Positions 47,860-58,384 of a stretch of 64,000 nucleotides of DNA are shown one piece after another. The notes beneath the pieces were generated by a model. The model was not told the origin of the DNA. It was given only the letters and a program-made list of their open reading frames with translations, and did not search any database. How positions within the stretch are numbered: position 1 is the stretch's first letter; each line of letters begins with the position of its first letter. Both the position numbers and the translations under genes were made by a program. Where the stretch lies: contig JASXSU010000001.1 of assembly GCA_030674875.1 (NCBI GenBank), positions 1,254,001 to 1,318,000 on the forward strand, in the 5' to 3' direction. The stretch is from Candidatus Endonucleibacter sp. (ex Gigantidas childressi) (GTDB lineage: Bacteria; Pseudomonadota; Gammaproteobacteria; Pseudomonadales; Endozoicomonadaceae).

Positions 47860-48804
47860 ATGAACGCAATATACCCAACAATTACAGGGCACTCCACATA
47901 CGAAATAGTAGATCTTACAGGGCCAGATGATTCAACGGATAACCCGATAGACGCTCAGTTCAATGGACGCACAACTAACCAGACCAGACCCCGTGCTTCA
48001 TCCATCCCAGCAGCCAATCGCACCAATAAAATAAATCAAACCAATCGCACCATTACAACCACTAAAACCACTACAACCACTACAACCAACGGAAAAAAAC
48101 GCTCCGCTACACCCCACGCTGAGCACGGTACTGGTGCAAAGCGACATAAACATCAGGAAAGTAACACGCCACCTTCGAAGCCTTGCTCCAACTCAATCAA
48201 GCAAAAGAATACGCTAGATCCTTCAGATAATAGCGAGCACTCACATGCATCTACAGCAAATATCACCGAGGACAGAAAAATTGCTTCTAAGCTTACGCTC
48301 AAAAAGATGGCGAACATTTATTCTAGTTCTGATGAATTATGGGCAGTACTTAAAAAACCTTATTCACCTGACAACGAGTTATTAAATGAAATCCTCGAAG
48401 CGTACACTTGTATCTACGAAAAAGATCATCAGAATATTAAATCCATAGTATTGGAAAGCTTTAAAAATGTAGAGACGCTTATCTACAGAGCTAAGGACAA
48501 GCATCTATTTAAAACCAATCACCAACTACAAAAGATTTGTGATCTCTCGACGTATGGTTCTGGAGCATATGTTAATTATCTAGTTATGCAAAGACTAGGC
48601 CTGCCTTGCCTTTTGGGAGGATACTCTATGGGCACTTCCAATGAAGATAACCCTATTTTGGACGCGGTTGACGGTGTTTGTGCCAAAGCTTCTGACGCCT
48701 TACATTACGCAGCATCTATTCCTAACGCCGTCCTCAATGTTGCAACAGACTTCGGCCAAGGTTTAGGAGCACTTACAATAGCTCTGTTAGGTGGTAGAAA
48801 ATGA
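47860..48804 (+). CDS. Unknown protein with SIM-like and NLS-like motifs
   Basis: 314 residues, no known family recognised. Start supported by AAGGA 8 nt upstream. No signal peptide. Residues 15-20 are E-IVDLT followed by GPDDSTD, which matches the hydrophobic core plus acidic flank of SUMO-interaction motifs. Residues 35-75 are Thr/Asn-rich low complexity. K79-K-R81 and K94-R-H-K97, spaced 12 apart, fit a bipartite nuclear localisation signal. The second half (~140-314) looks folded and helical (KLTLKKMANIYSSSDELWAV), with a small hydrophobic C-terminus (GQGLGALTIALLGG). Candidate nucleomodulin, by inference only; both motifs are short and can arise by chance. Confidence 0.55.
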   Translation: MNAIYPTITGHSTYEIVDLTGPDDSTDNPIDAQFNGRTTNQTRPRASSIPAANRTNKINQTNRTITTTKTTTTTTTNGKKRSATPHAEHGTGAKRHKHQESNTPPSKPCSNSIKQKNTLDPSDNSEHSHASTANITEDRKIASKLTLKKMANIYSSSDELWAVLKKPYSPDNELLNEILEAYTCIYEKDHQNIKSIVLESFKNVETLIYRAKDKHLFKTNHQLQKICDLSTYGSGAYVNYLVMQRLGLPCLLGGYSMGTSNEDNPILDAVDGVCAKASDALHYAASIPNAVLNVATDFGQGLGALTIALLGGRK

Positions 48805-48847
48805 TAAAGAGTTGACATGCGGCTAGTCTAATTAGATATGGGACATC

Positions 48848-48885
48848 TACCTAGTCAAGTGATGCACTTCAGATTTGAATCCACC
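48848..48885 (-). mobile_element. Solo IS30-B terminal repeat
   Basis: The 38 bp tacctagtcaagtgatgcac through cagatttgaatccacc equals the end of the IS30-B elements at 9.3, 12.4 and 61.9 kb. Nothing else of the element remains. The stretch to 49054 shows no gene. Confidence 0.6.
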
Positions 48886-49054
48886 TTAGATTGACTTTTA
48901 GTTTCGGTCAGTTGGTCGATTATTCACTCAAGTTACGCACCTTGTTGAAGGTGCGATATTATAATCGGCATGAAAAACGATCTGATTGAATTGTACTTTG
49001 ATTATCTCTTGCATCATTTGGGAAGACGACAACAACGGGTGTGGCCATGGAGAG

Positions 49055-50028
49055 CTATGTACGGGACAAAAAAACCTGAAGACCTTGATTTTCAAGGCAT
49101 AATTTAGTATGACGTGACTCTCAGGCAAGGTAACCGGCACGGTCTTTTACCCCAGAATAGGATATGGTTGTTGGACATGAAAGTGGTTTGATTATTTTTT
49201 GCACAGCTGTTCTTGAGTACCCGTCTAAGCCTATCTAATCCTAATCGAAACAGACTCTTGACAGGACGGTAATGCTTGTTCAGCGGCAATTGATTTGTAT
49301 TCCCATAACACCAGTGCCTTATTAGTACGCAGCACGCAACAGCAATAGTCAGTAGTCCCATCAGTTTATCCATCCGGTCAAGGTTCGTCATATGTGTGGA
49401 CTCCAAGTCAAAGCCCCGACTTTTTAGATTGGCAAACATGGTTTCAATACTCCAGCGCTTACTATAGTCATCTATTATGCTGTCTGGCTTTTACGATCAA
49501 CAATCCTTTCAGAGTTCGACGAGCTTCAATATAGAGTGGTACTCCAGATACTTTCTTTTTCTATGCCACGTTACTGTTTGATTGATACTAACGCCTCTGC
49601 ATAGCTTGCCAGTGGCAATCTTTTTGCTTCGATGTTCCACCACATTATTACTTTTAACTCTAATTCTGCATGACAGTTTGTTTTGACGTAACCAGTCTAA
49701 CCATTCGTGGCCTATAAACTCACGACTTGCCTGCTACTAGGCAGCAAGTAAGCGAAGAGCCTCCGAGCAGTAGGTGATCGGGGTGAGCGAACGCAGCCAA
49801 CAACGTAGCAACTTGAAAGGCGACGGGTATATACGGCGATAACTGGACTCGCTGTCTGCCTTCGTCTGAAACTCTTCGGCTACACGGTACAAGTTAGCGG
49901 AACGACTACGCACAAACTGTGCAATGAAGGTGATCCTAGCTTAATGCAGGGGTAGATTAGCCTTAAGCTTTTTGGCCAATGAACTGACGTCTTTTTTAGA
50001 TCTGCTAAATATTTTGTCCAGTACATAG
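49055..50028 (-). mobile_element. Rearranged IS4-type remnant
   Basis: Bounded by ctatgtacgggacaaa at 49055 and its inverted counterpart ending gtccagtacatag at 50028. The left ~130 bp is the IS leader in plus orientation (as at 10968). From ~49190 to 49460 the minus strand encodes the transposase C-terminus (MFANLKSRGFDLESTHMTNL; LFRLGLDRLRRVL). 49860-50000 minus encodes its N-terminus (KDVSSLAKKL, then IAQFV-like sequence in broken frames). The middle is frameshifted and interrupted by an ERIC-like repeat. A mixed remnant of at least two insertions. Confidence 0.65.
49731..49831 (+). repeat. ERIC-like repeat, left-truncated
   Basis: Reads ctactaggcagcaagtaagc through gatcggggtgagcgaacgca to gaaaggcgacgggtata. 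It is the same element as at 12111 and 58109 but lacks its left ~25 bp. It lies inside the IS4-type remnant. Confidence 0.75.
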
Positions 50029-50111
50029 GTTGTTTGTGTTGTTTATCATTTGGGTATCTGTTAACGTGTTGCATCAGTAAAAACATCATATAATCAGGAG
50101 TACATAGCACT

Positions 50112-53100
50112 ATGCTTATCTCATTTGAATCTTATTCAATGCCATTCTGTTGCAAATATGTAAAAAGTGTTTTTTTACTGTTGATATTGGCCTGTGATTG
50201 CAGTGCAAGTTCAGCGCAAGATTATACGTCACCAGTAGAGCAGTTGCACCAACAAGGTGCCGAACAGCCAGTCAAAAAAAGCTGGACTCATAGTCATGTT
50301 GATAGAGAGGCAAACTTAGCTGGGGGGGGGGTTAGTGGAAGCAACTTATTAGGAGGCGCTGAATATGGCAAAAGCCATGATAATAGTATTAGTTGCTTGC
50401 AACATGTGCTAGATGACAACGATCTTTCTGTTACTCTAGAAGCATTTAAGGGAAAAAACGTGTTTGAAGTGCTTGCTATGGTATATGTAAGTATTTTGCT
50501 AGAAGTTGGTGAGCTTGAACAAGACATAATTAACGCTGGGTTAGAATCACCTAGCTGGATGATAGGTTTTAGCGGTATCACCCAAGAAATAAAGAAGAGA
50601 GCTTGTTTCCGCCTGCCAAAAAGTACAAAAACAACGTTTACACAGCTCACTAAAGAAGAGCAAATGTTCGTTGCAGAGGTATTGAATTCTAGAGCAAAGC
50701 AATGCTTTTATAAGCTTCACACCTTGTGGCAAGATAAGGTTAAGACGAGTAACGCTAGCCCACTAATTTGCGCAAAATTAGATGAACAAGTAAGTTCGCT
50801 GATGTTAAGAGCACAAAATGATACGCACTTCTTAAATGAGGTTGTCTTGAAGCAAACGCGTAACTTAGTGGATGTATTATCAACCCATTATGTAGTAGCT
50901 ACAACAAGTAATACGCCATCAGAGATACAATATCCAGTATTAGAAGCATTGGTGAATTGGGGTGCGCGTAATTCCGATAGCTTAATAAGCAAATTACTAG
51001 ATGATAGCAAACGTTGGGTTACGCAAGATTATCATTTGACTGCAGAAGAAAACAAAACAAATGGCATAAGCGCAGAGGAAAAAGTATTTTTCTCCTATTT
51101 GCATTACAACTCAAAAGATGTAACCGAGGTATGGCGTGGTGCAAATGAGTCTTTACGTGATTGTGAAGCCAGAGAGATTGCTAATACTTTATTAGCTAGC
51201 GATGTTATAAAAAATTTAAGTGATCAGTTTAAAACAGTACAACAATTAAATGTCATTTATCAGTCTGGATTTGTGGCATTAGATGCAATGCATAGCAACC
51301 TAGAACAACAAGAAAGCCTTAACCCAGAGGACCAAGCTAAAACAAAGAAAGATAAACAAAACGGATCATTTGGCCAAGAAGACTGGGATGAATACCTAGA
51401 GGAAGGTCTAAAGAAAAACATGAAAGACAGTCTTTTGGGTAAGGTTGCATCTGGTATTAACCATGTATTTAATGTTGTAAAAAATGGCTTTACGGCATCA
51501 CCAACCAACCAAGAGCAAAGCAAAAAAATAATGGCTGCCTGGGTTAATATGGTACAAAACAATGCCTTGCATTTAACAGATAACTCAGATAATAAAGGCA
51601 TACAATTGGTTATGGCAGAGTTGATAAAAATAGATAGCCTGCATAAAGAAGGAGATATAACCATAAAAGATGCTTTAACTATACTGGTTGCACAGGATTT
51701 TACTAGCTCAGATAAAGAACAAGCATTTACCCTGTTAACAGGGTTACAGCGTAAAGCAGATATACGACAAAAAACATATTGCTACCAACCACTTGTTACT
51801 GCTGTTTCAGATAAAAATGCTAATGATTGTGAGTTACAATATGAGCAAGCAGACCAGCCAATAGATATTCCAGCAAGTGGTAATGATTTTGCGAAACACA
51901 ATAGTGCTGAAGAAAAGCATAGAGATTGGTTGTCTATGCCAACAAACGACTATACGTTACAAAAAAGTAAATCACAAAATGATGTTGCGTATAATGAAGC
52001 TGATGGGAGTTATGAAAGTGATGGTACTAATACAACTGAACCATCACCTTTGCACGTAGATTGGTGTTTTATTAATCTAGATTGTGAAGAAAAAAATGAA
52101 GAGCAAGCAAGAGGCCAGTGCAAGACTGTGTGGATAGGATCTGGCTATAATTCATCGTTTTACAATAGGCTTCTTATGGGCACAGTTGTAGGCTTGTGTG
52201 TTTTAGCTGTTGTGGACTCTGCTACAGCAGCAAGCTCTCCTCAAGCTGAGGCATTTTTTAAGAACCATACCCAAGCACACAATAGCTCAAATTTAAATAG
52301 TAACCATTTTCGTCATATTAGGGATGTGAGTTCAGCCTCTGCTTCTAATGTTATTGGCATCAGTAATGTCACAGAGTTGAACTTAATTGGCAATCATGCA
52401 GATTACCCTAGTCACGGCAGCTATAAACTAACTGCAAGCTTTAACGTAAAAAACTTCACCAGACCAATACCGGAGTTTACAGGTGATTTAAATGGAAATT
52501 GTGAAACCCTTGACGAGCTGCCATGCTGTTTGATAGACAAGCTTTCAGGTAATGGAATCGTTCAAAACATAAACCTCAATAATGTTGACACTAGGAACGC
52601 AACATGTGATCCAGCAGTTGCCAATACTATGAATGATATGTCCATAGTTAGATTTATCAAAATTGAGAATGGTCAGTTTGAAGGGGTTGGTAACGGTAGT
52701 AATATAGGTATGGTCTCTAATATTATGCGGTCGGCATCTAGTTGTAATAATGTGATGATAAAAAATAGCACTCTTAATGGCCTTAGTGGGGTTAAATATG
52801 TTGGTGGGGTAGCAGGATCAGCATATAATCGTAAGAATGAAGTTTTTAAGGTAATAATAGTAAATGTCAATATTACTGGCTCATACCATGATGCACTTGT
52901 CGGTGGGGTAGCAGGAGAGATGCGAGGGGTGGTAATTAAAGAAGTTTATATCGGCAAGACTATTGTAAGTGGCTCGAGTCAATCAAGTTGTGTTGGAGGT
53001 GTTGCTGGATACTCCGATGGTAGTGACATGCAGAAGGTTACCGTTATAGATTCGAATATTTCTGGAGACCATGCCGGAGGAATAGTAGGTTACTCAAATT

Positions 53101-54536
53101 CTGATAAAGTTAGTACCTGTCATGTTATTAGGACGGAAGCAAATGGTCGTTTTGTAGGTGGGGTGATCGGATCTGGTGAAAGCAGTGAAATGAAAAATGC
53201 TACAGTTGCTAATTCTACTATTATTGCGCATGCTGCAAGTCCTTCTGCTGGGGGCGGAATAGGGTTTGCTAATGCTATTACTGCTGTAGACCTTACTGTT
53301 ATTGATACTGTTATTGATGTTGTTATCACACCCTCAGAAGGTATATCAGAAGTTGGCGGTGGTTTTGGAAAGTCATATTCAGGCGTACAATTTTCCAATA
53401 CAATGATCATCAAAACTAACCTGTGTATAGTTGGAGATGATGGTGTTTTGTCTGCTGGATGGGGGGCTGGCAAGATGAAGGGAAGTGGTGCATATGAACA
53501 GCTTGCAGTTAGTCAAAGCTTTATCGGTATTAAGATGGCAAATGATGCAAATATAGGTGGTGCTGTTGGGTTTATGGAATCCGCTTCTGTTTCAAGATTT
53601 ACGTTAAGCAGGAGCAATGTACAATCTGAAAGGCGTGGGGAAAATGTAAAAATAGGGTTTTGTATGGGATACAATAATGGAAGTAGTACATGTGACTTTG
53701 ATGAAACTAAAAAGCTATCAGATAACTCATCTTGCAATGATGCGAGCGCATCCTCATGCCAACAGTATAATATGAACTTAGTTAATCAATGTAGATGGAG
53801 TAAGTTGCCTTTTATAGGGAAAGATTGTGAAATTAAACCAGAAGAATATAGACGTTATAAAGAGCCTGTTATGATGGCATGGAATACACCTTGCGTAATA
53901 AAAACACCAGTCTATGTAGACAGAGTGTCTACAGCCTCACTTGGAGTATCTAGTGCTATTCTTATGGCCGCTACTGCTGTTGGTGGTGGTTTTTATTGCT
54001 ATAAAAAGCACACTGATGAAGATGATCTTGATTCAGATCCTAGTGATCTGGCTATAGAAGATGGTAGCAATACAGGCGAACAACAAGATGCTACAGGTGA
54101 TACTGGTTCATGCGCAAGTTTAGACTGTGCTCCAAATGGTGGAGTCTCAGCTAGATTTGAAGATGAAGAAAAATGTGAAGCAAGTAAACAAGATGTTACA
54201 TATGATATTGGTCCATACGCACGTTTAGACTGTGGTCCAAATGGTGGATTCTCAGCTAGCGTTGAATATGAAGAAAAACTTGGAGCAAACAAACAAGATG
54301 CTACAGGTGATAATTATTCATTGAACGCAAGTTTAGACCTTGATTCAAATTGTGGATTCTCAACTGGATTTGAAGATAAAGAAAAACTTGAAGCAAGTAG
54401 ATCCTTGATAGATAAACAAAAATCTGAAGCAAACGGACAATATGAACAAGAACCTAGAGCAAAAATATCCTTGCCAGTTGAACAAATACCTGAAGAACGT
54501 ATGAGTCTGATTGAGTCTTCAGGTGCAGTTGAATAG
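50112..54536 (+). CDS. Large surface/secreted GLUG-repeat protein
   Basis: 1474 residues; AGGAG 11 nt before the ATG (M10 is an alternative). Signal peptide around residues 10-37 ([18 protein letters not shown]). Residues 40-680 are largely helical and unrecognised. A second signal-like membrane segment at ~686-708 ([17 protein letters not shown]) ends in an AxA-type site. Residues ~780-1190 form a beta-solenoid of GLUG-type units ([50 protein letters not shown]), known from bacterial surface proteins. A C-terminal membrane helix lies at ~1273-1295. The last ~180 residues hold three diverged ~40-residue repeats ([52 protein letters not shown]). Probably an adhesin or host-contact protein; function unproven. 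Confidence 0.7.
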   Translation: MLISFESYSMPFCCKYVKSVFLLLILACDCSASSAQDYTSPVEQLHQQGAEQPVKKSWTHSHVDREANLAGGGVSGSNLLGGAEYGKSHDNSISCLQHVLDDNDLSVTLEAFKGKNVFEVLAMVYVSILLEVGELEQDIINAGLESPSWMIGFSGITQEIKKRACFRLPKSTKTTFTQLTKEEQMFVAEVLNSRAKQCFYKLHTLWQDKVKTSNASPLICAKLDEQVSSLMLRAQNDTHFLNEVVLKQTRNLVDVLSTHYVVATTSNTPSEIQYPVLEALVNWGARNSDSLISKLLDDSKRWVTQDYHLTAEENKTNGISAEEKVFFSYLHYNSKDVTEVWRGANESLRDCEAREIANTLLASDVIKNLSDQFKTVQQLNVIYQSGFVALDAMHSNLEQQESLNPEDQAKTKKDKQNGSFGQEDWDEYLEEGLKKNMKDSLLGKVASGINHVFNVVKNGFTASPTNQEQSKKIMAAWVNMVQNNALHLTDNSDNKGIQLVMAELIKIDSLHKEGDITIKDALTILVAQDFTSSDKEQAFTLLTGLQRKADIRQKTYCYQPLVTAVSDKNANDCELQYEQADQPIDIPASGNDFAKHNSAEEKHRDWLSMPTNDYTLQKSKSQNDVAYNEADGSYESDGTNTTEPSPLHVDWCFINLDCEEKNEEQARGQCKTVWIGSGYNSSFYNRLLMGTVVGLCVLAVVDSATAASSPQAEAFFKNHTQAHNSSNLNSNHFRHIRDVSSASASNVIGISNVTELNLIGNHADYPSHGSYKLTASFNVKNFTRPIPEFTGDLNGNCETLDELPCCLIDKLSGNGIVQNINLNNVDTRNATCDPAVANTMNDMSIVRFIKIENGQFEGVGNGSNIGMVSNIMRSASSCNNVMIKNSTLNGLSGVKYVGGVAGSAYNRKNEVFKVIIVNVNITGSYHDALVGGVAGEMRGVVIKEVYIGKTIVSGSSQSSCVGGVAGYSDGSDMQKVTVIDSNISGDHAGGIVGYSNSDKVSTCHVIRTEANGRFVGGVIGSGESSEMKNATVANSTIIAHAASPSAGGGIGFANAITAVDLTVIDTVIDVVITPSEGISEVGGGFGKSYSGVQFSNTMIIKTNLCIVGDDGVLSAGWGAGKMKGSGAYEQLAVSQSFIGIKMANDANIGGAVGFMESASVSRFTLSRSNVQSERRGENVKIGFCMGYNNGSSTCDFDETKKLSDNSSCNDASASSCQQYNMNLVNQCRWSKLPFIGKDCEIKPEEYRRYKEPVMMAWNTPCVIKTPVYVDRVSTASLGVSSAILMAATAVGGGFYCYKKHTDEDDLDSDPSDLAIEDGSNTGEQQDATGDTGSCASLDCAPNGGVSARFEDEEKCEASKQDVTYDIGPYARLDCGPNGGFSASVEYEEKLGANKQDATGDNYSLNASLDLDSNCGFSTGFEDKEKLEASRSLIDKQKSEANGQYEQEPRAKISLPVEQIPEERMSLIESSGAVE

Positions 54537-54556
54537 CTGTAATTGAATCTGTACGC

Positions 54557-54594
54557 TGCCTATTCTTAATTTTGCTGATTGGTAAGAATAGGCA
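54557..54594 (+). terminator. Hairpin after the GLUG protein gene
   Basis: A perfect 12-bp stem, TGCCTATTCTTA at 54557-54568 and its complement at 54583-54594, begins 20 bp after the stop. A few Ts follow (catttg). Plausible terminator. Confidence 0.55.
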
Positions 54595-54603
54595 TTTGAA
54601 GTA

Positions 54604-55896
54604 GAGGCTGTAAAACAAACTGTGTAACTGCCCGTGTAGATATGAGGAGCTAGATGCTCCTCAAAATCAATCATAAAACGATTTAGCGCTGGTTTCCAAT
54701 CCCTGATCGGCATCGTCCATTTTTTGGATGCGGCCTCAACGGCTAAATAAATAACTTTTAGTGCAGCCTCATCGCTTGGAAATACCTTGTGAGTCTACGG
54801 ATAACGCTGTTCAAAGACTCGATGGCGTTGGTGGTGTAAATCACCTTCCGAATGTCGGCGGGTAATCAAAAATAGTCGTCAGATTGTCCCAGTGAGATCG
54901 CCAGGATTTACTGATCTGCGGGTATTTCTCATCCCATTTATCCGCAAAGCGATCCAGCTCTAAAGCAGCCTCCTGCTCAGTGACCGATTGATAAATAATC
55001 TTTAAATCGGCAGCCACTTCTTTGTAATCTTTCCACGGCACAAGCTTCAGCGCGTTGCGTACCAGATGCAAGATACATAACTGAATTTTAGCTTTAGGGT
55101 AGGTTGCACTGATTGCATCGGGAAAACCTTTCAGGCCGTCTATACAGGTGATTAACATCTGTTGTATGCCGCGATTTTGTAGCTCAGTGAGCACAGAAAG
55201 CCAGAATTTAGCCCCTTCATTTTCAGAAATCCACGTACTAAAAAGCTCTTTATGACCCTCAATGTTAACGCTCAAGACGAGGTGAATCGCTTTATTGATA
55301 ACCCGTTTATCCTGACGAATTTTCAAGACAATACAATCCAAATATACGTTGGGGTAGATGCTGTCGAGTGGTCTATTTTGCCATTCAATCACTTGCTCGA
55401 TAACCGCATTGGTGACTTGAGAGACGAGTCCTGCGGAGATGTCAGCGCCGTACATATCTTGAAAAGCGGCGACAATATCACGGGTGCTCATGCCCTTTGC
55501 GGCTGATCCGTACCGGTAGCCCGCGTTTGTCCCTTCTTGATTAGCGTGGGTTCAAAGCTAGCTTTGCGGTCACGAGGAGTTTGAATGTCGATCTCCCCTG
55601 AACACCCTTTAGGGTTTTAGAGGAGTATCCGTTCCGGCTATTGCCGCTGTGATGGCCTATCTGGTCGTTTTTGTCGTAGCCTAGGTGATGATTCATCTCA
55701 CCCTTCAAGGCTGCCTCAACGGTGAGTTTAGTCAGGAAGGCGCTAAGCGTGCTGAGATCTTCGGGAGTTTTAACATCTTTGGCTAGCTCGTTAGCCAGTG
55801 CTTGAAGCTTATCTTGATCCATTGTCTTACTAATTATTTTTACCTTTGCTCTAGGTTATAGATAATGAGCAGTTACACAATTTTATTTACAGCCTC
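54604..55896 (-). mobile_element. IS256-family element, decayed
   Basis: 1293 bp bounded by inverted repeats: gaggctgtaaaacaaactgt at 54604 and acaattttatttacagcctc ending at 55896, continuing inward as tgtaactg/cagttaca. I could not find a convincing 8-bp target duplication. The transposase is broken. Confidence 0.85.
54660..55822 (-). pseudogene. IS256-family (mutator-type) transposase, frameshifted
   Basis: The N-terminal part (55822-55541) begins MDQDKLQALANELAKDVKTP and includes GEMNHHLGYDKND, then leaves the frame; the expected [22 protein letters not shown] lies in another frame across ~55590-55530. The core (55491-54841) starts [19 protein letters not shown] and holds VYLDCIVLKIRQDKRV, LITCIDGLKGFPDAI, LCILHLVRNALKLV and the helical end. 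A shift near 54845 separates IRKVIYTTNAIESLNSVIR. The C-terminal piece [20 protein letters not shown] follows to ~54660 in a third frame. Not functional as one protein. Confidence 0.9.
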
Positions 55897-56116
55897 ATTT
55901 CTGGGCTTTGCCTGCTAAAGCGAAAGGCATATTGGCTACTCGACTTTACCAGACGGGCTGCGTGATAAGTCAGTTTCTGTATAACTGTCTTTAATCTGCG
56001 TAGTTTGGCGATATGACGAGCCGATAAATCTAGCAGTGCCTAGTGGCCCATGAACGTATATGGAGCATAGGCAGTAACAATAGGTTTGTGCACTAATGGT
56101 AAGTAAGATAGGCTTC

Positions 56117-56242
56117 TATACTCGCTCCCCCTTGAAGGTGCCGGGTTGTTGACTGCTCTCGCTCACCCCAATTACTTACTACTTGTAGGCTCATGGAAAC
56201 TCCTTCCTTTGTCGCCGACCCACACGCAAGTTAACGTGCATA
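56117..56242 (-). repeat. ERIC-like repeat upstream of rarA
   Basis: Inverted copy: tatactcgctcccccttgaa, then gactgctctcgctcacccca, ending gttaacgtgcata. It is about 20 bp from the rarA start and so lies in its leader or promoter region. The gap 55897-56116 shows no gene. Confidence 0.65.
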
Positions 56243-56260
56243 GTCGCTAAAGAGAGCATT

Positions 56261-57610
56261 ATGGATTCGCTGTTTAATACGCATTCAGAGTCATCGCCTG
56301 AAGCTCTACTGTACGAGCCTCTAGCTGCTAGGATGAGACCCCGTAATCTGGATGAATACCTGGGCCAAGAACATATTATGGCTAAGGGAAGGCCTCTTAG
56401 GGAGTCTGTTGAACAGGGAATACTGCATTCTATGATCTTCTGGGGGCCGCCAGGTGTAGGCAAAACCACCTTAGCTAGGTTGATATCTCTGGTTAGCGAT
56501 GCCCACTTTGAAGCATTGTCTGCGGTGCTAAGTGGTGTCAAGGATATTCGCGCAGCTATTGCTAGGGCCAAGGATGAACAACAGTTCAGACATCGTAAAA
56601 CGCTGCTATTTGTGGATGAGGTACACCGGTTCAACAAATCCCAACAGGATGCATTTCTGCCTCATATTGAAGATGGGACAGTGATTTTTATCGGTGCGAC
56701 CACGGAAAACCCCTCTTTCGAATTAAATAATGCTCTGCTTTCCAGAGCCAGAGTTTATATCCTTAAATCACTTAATGAATCAGCAATCAGCCAAGTGATA
56801 GATCAGGCCATTAATGATAAGTCCAGAGGGCTTGGGAGGAGGAATATATCCATTGACGAAGGGGGTCTGAGGATCCTTGTTCACTTCTCCGACGGAGATG
56901 CCAGAAAGGCGTTGAATACACTGGAAATTGCAGCGGATCTGGCAGAAGACGGCGTGATATCCAGTGACACAGTTCAGGCTATTTTGGCCGACAGCGGTCG
57001 ACGATTTGATAAAGACGGTGATGCATTTTACGACATGATTTCGGCATTCCACAAATCAGTTCGTGGATCAAACCCAGATGCTGCGCTTTATTGGGCAGCC
57101 CGTATTGTCGATGGAGGAGGTGATCCTCTTTACATAATACGACGGCTTGTAGCCATTGCCAGTGAGGATATCGGTAATGCCGACCCCAGGGCTTTGGAAA
57201 TAGTCATCAATGCTTGGCAATCTTTTGAGCGTTTAGGAGCTCCGGAAGGATTATTATCCATGGCACACGCCACGGTTTATTGTGCTTGTGCGCCTAAAAG
57301 CAATGCCGTGTATAAGGCTTGGAAAGCAGCTCTAAATGATGCCCGTGAAGCAACATCACATGAAGTGCCGTTGCATCTTCGCAACGCCCCCACAAAGTTA
57401 ATGAGAAATCTTGAGTATGGAGATGACTACCGCTATGCTCATGATGAACCCAATGCCTACGCTGCCGGTGAATGCTATTTCCCGGAAAGCATGGAACCCA
57501 GGCATTACTATCAACCAAATGAGCGGGGGTTAGAAATTAAAATCCGGGACAAACTAGACAGGCTTCGGGATTTGGATATAGCCAGTAAGACTAAAAGACG
57601 ACAGATATAG
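56261..57610 (+). CDS. rarA: Replication-associated recombination protein A
   Basis: AAA+ ATPase of the RarA/MgsA/WRNIP1 family, which acts at stalled replication forks and is related to clamp loaders. 449 residues. Starts [20 protein letters not shown] and carries the family's [16 protein letters not shown]. Walker A is at 62-69 (GPPGVGKT), Walker [17 protein letters not shown], sensor [10 protein letters not shown], arginine finger LLSRARV, then the C-terminal tetramerisation domain ([21 protein letters not shown]). Intact, and single in its context. A core gene marking the right edge of the accessory island. Confidence 0.96.
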   Translation: MDSLFNTHSESSPEALLYEPLAARMRPRNLDEYLGQEHIMAKGRPLRESVEQGILHSMIFWGPPGVGKTTLARLISLVSDAHFEALSAVLSGVKDIRAAIARAKDEQQFRHRKTLLFVDEVHRFNKSQQDAFLPHIEDGTVIFIGATTENPSFELNNALLSRARVYILKSLNESAISQVIDQAINDKSRGLGRRNISIDEGGLRILVHFSDGDARKALNTLEIAADLAEDGVISSDTVQAILADSGRRFDKDGDAFYDMISAFHKSVRGSNPDAALYWAARIVDGGGDPLYIIRRLVAIASEDIGNADPRALEIVINAWQSFERLGAPEGLLSMAHATVYCACAPKSNAVYKAWKAALNDAREATSHEVPLHLRNAPTKLMRNLEYGDDYRYAHDEPNAYAAGECYFPESMEPRHYYQPNERGLEIKIRDKLDRLRDLDIASKTKRRQI

Positions 57611-57680
57611 AATCTGATCGTTTGTTTACTATGAATGGCCGTATTTAATGCTAAGAGAACAAGCATTAAATCAGAATGAT

Positions 57681-57995
57681 CTATGTAGGAGGCAAAAAAC
57701 CTGCACCCCACTATTTCCAAAGCATAATTAGTATGAGGTGACTCCCAGATAAAGTAACCTGTACGATCTTTTACCAATGAGTAGCTTGCGGTTGTTTAAT
57801 ATGAAAGACGTCAACTCATTGGCCGAGAAGATTAAGGCTCATCTATTACTGCATCCAGCTATGATTACCTTCATTACACAGTTTGTACTGGCCTTACTTC
57901 GTATCCTATCCACTAACTTGTACGATGATTTTCACATATTGAGCGATTATGAAAGGTCACGAATGAATATGCCAGAAATAATGAATACTGCGTAA
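57681..57995 (+). mobile_element. IS4-type 5' remnant
   Basis: Starts with the shared end ctatgtaggaggcaaaaaac and leader. The first ~65 transposase codons follow from 57801 (MKDVNSLAEKIKAHLLLHPA, MITFITQFVLALLRI), then the sequence diverges and stops at 57995. It corresponds to the helical N-domain of IS4-family transposases; the catalytic part is gone. 57996-58108 shows nothing. Confidence 0.7.
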
Positions 57996-58108
57996 CTATT
58001 AAGATCACTCCTTCTGTGACACTCTACCCAAAATTTGTGTTTCATTTATCAGTAGAATTAATGACAATTTTAAGATTATTCAAGCTTCATCTTGAACTAT
58101 CTTTGGTA

Positions 58109-58236
58109 TATACCCAAAGGATTTCAAGTTGCTACTAGGCGGCAAGTAAGCGAAGTCCCATGAGTCTACGAGTAGTAGGTGATTGGGGTGAGCGAGCGCA
58201 GCCAACAACGTAGCAGATTGAAAGGCGACGGGTATA
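58109..58236 (+). repeat. ERIC-like repeat, complete
   Basis: 128 bp from tatacccaaaggatttcaag to aaaggcgacgggtata, with gattggggtgagcgagcgca in the centre and TA at both ends (ggta/tatc). It is the best-preserved copy, almost identical to the one in IS30 at 12111. It lies between the IS4 remnant and the convergent comM. Confidence 0.85.
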
Positions 58237-58384
58237 TATCCTTACCATTGAAGGTGAGGGTAGGTGGCAAACGAATTAATTAACATGAACCTACGCATAA
58301 TAGTAGTTGGGGTAATAAAGAGCAGTCAACAATCCCACACCTTCGAGGTGAATGGGTCTAACGACCAAAAGAGATGCATAATCT

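Noticed and set aside
50112-50600. Possible homology between the GLUG protein N-terminus and the array N-domain (both have a VYxS...NAGL pattern)
   Set aside because: Only a few residues align (EDxIxNAGL-like), too little to claim without a profile search.
55252-55506. Plus-strand ORF inside the IS256 element
   Set aside because: Antisense to recognisable IS256 transposase sequence.
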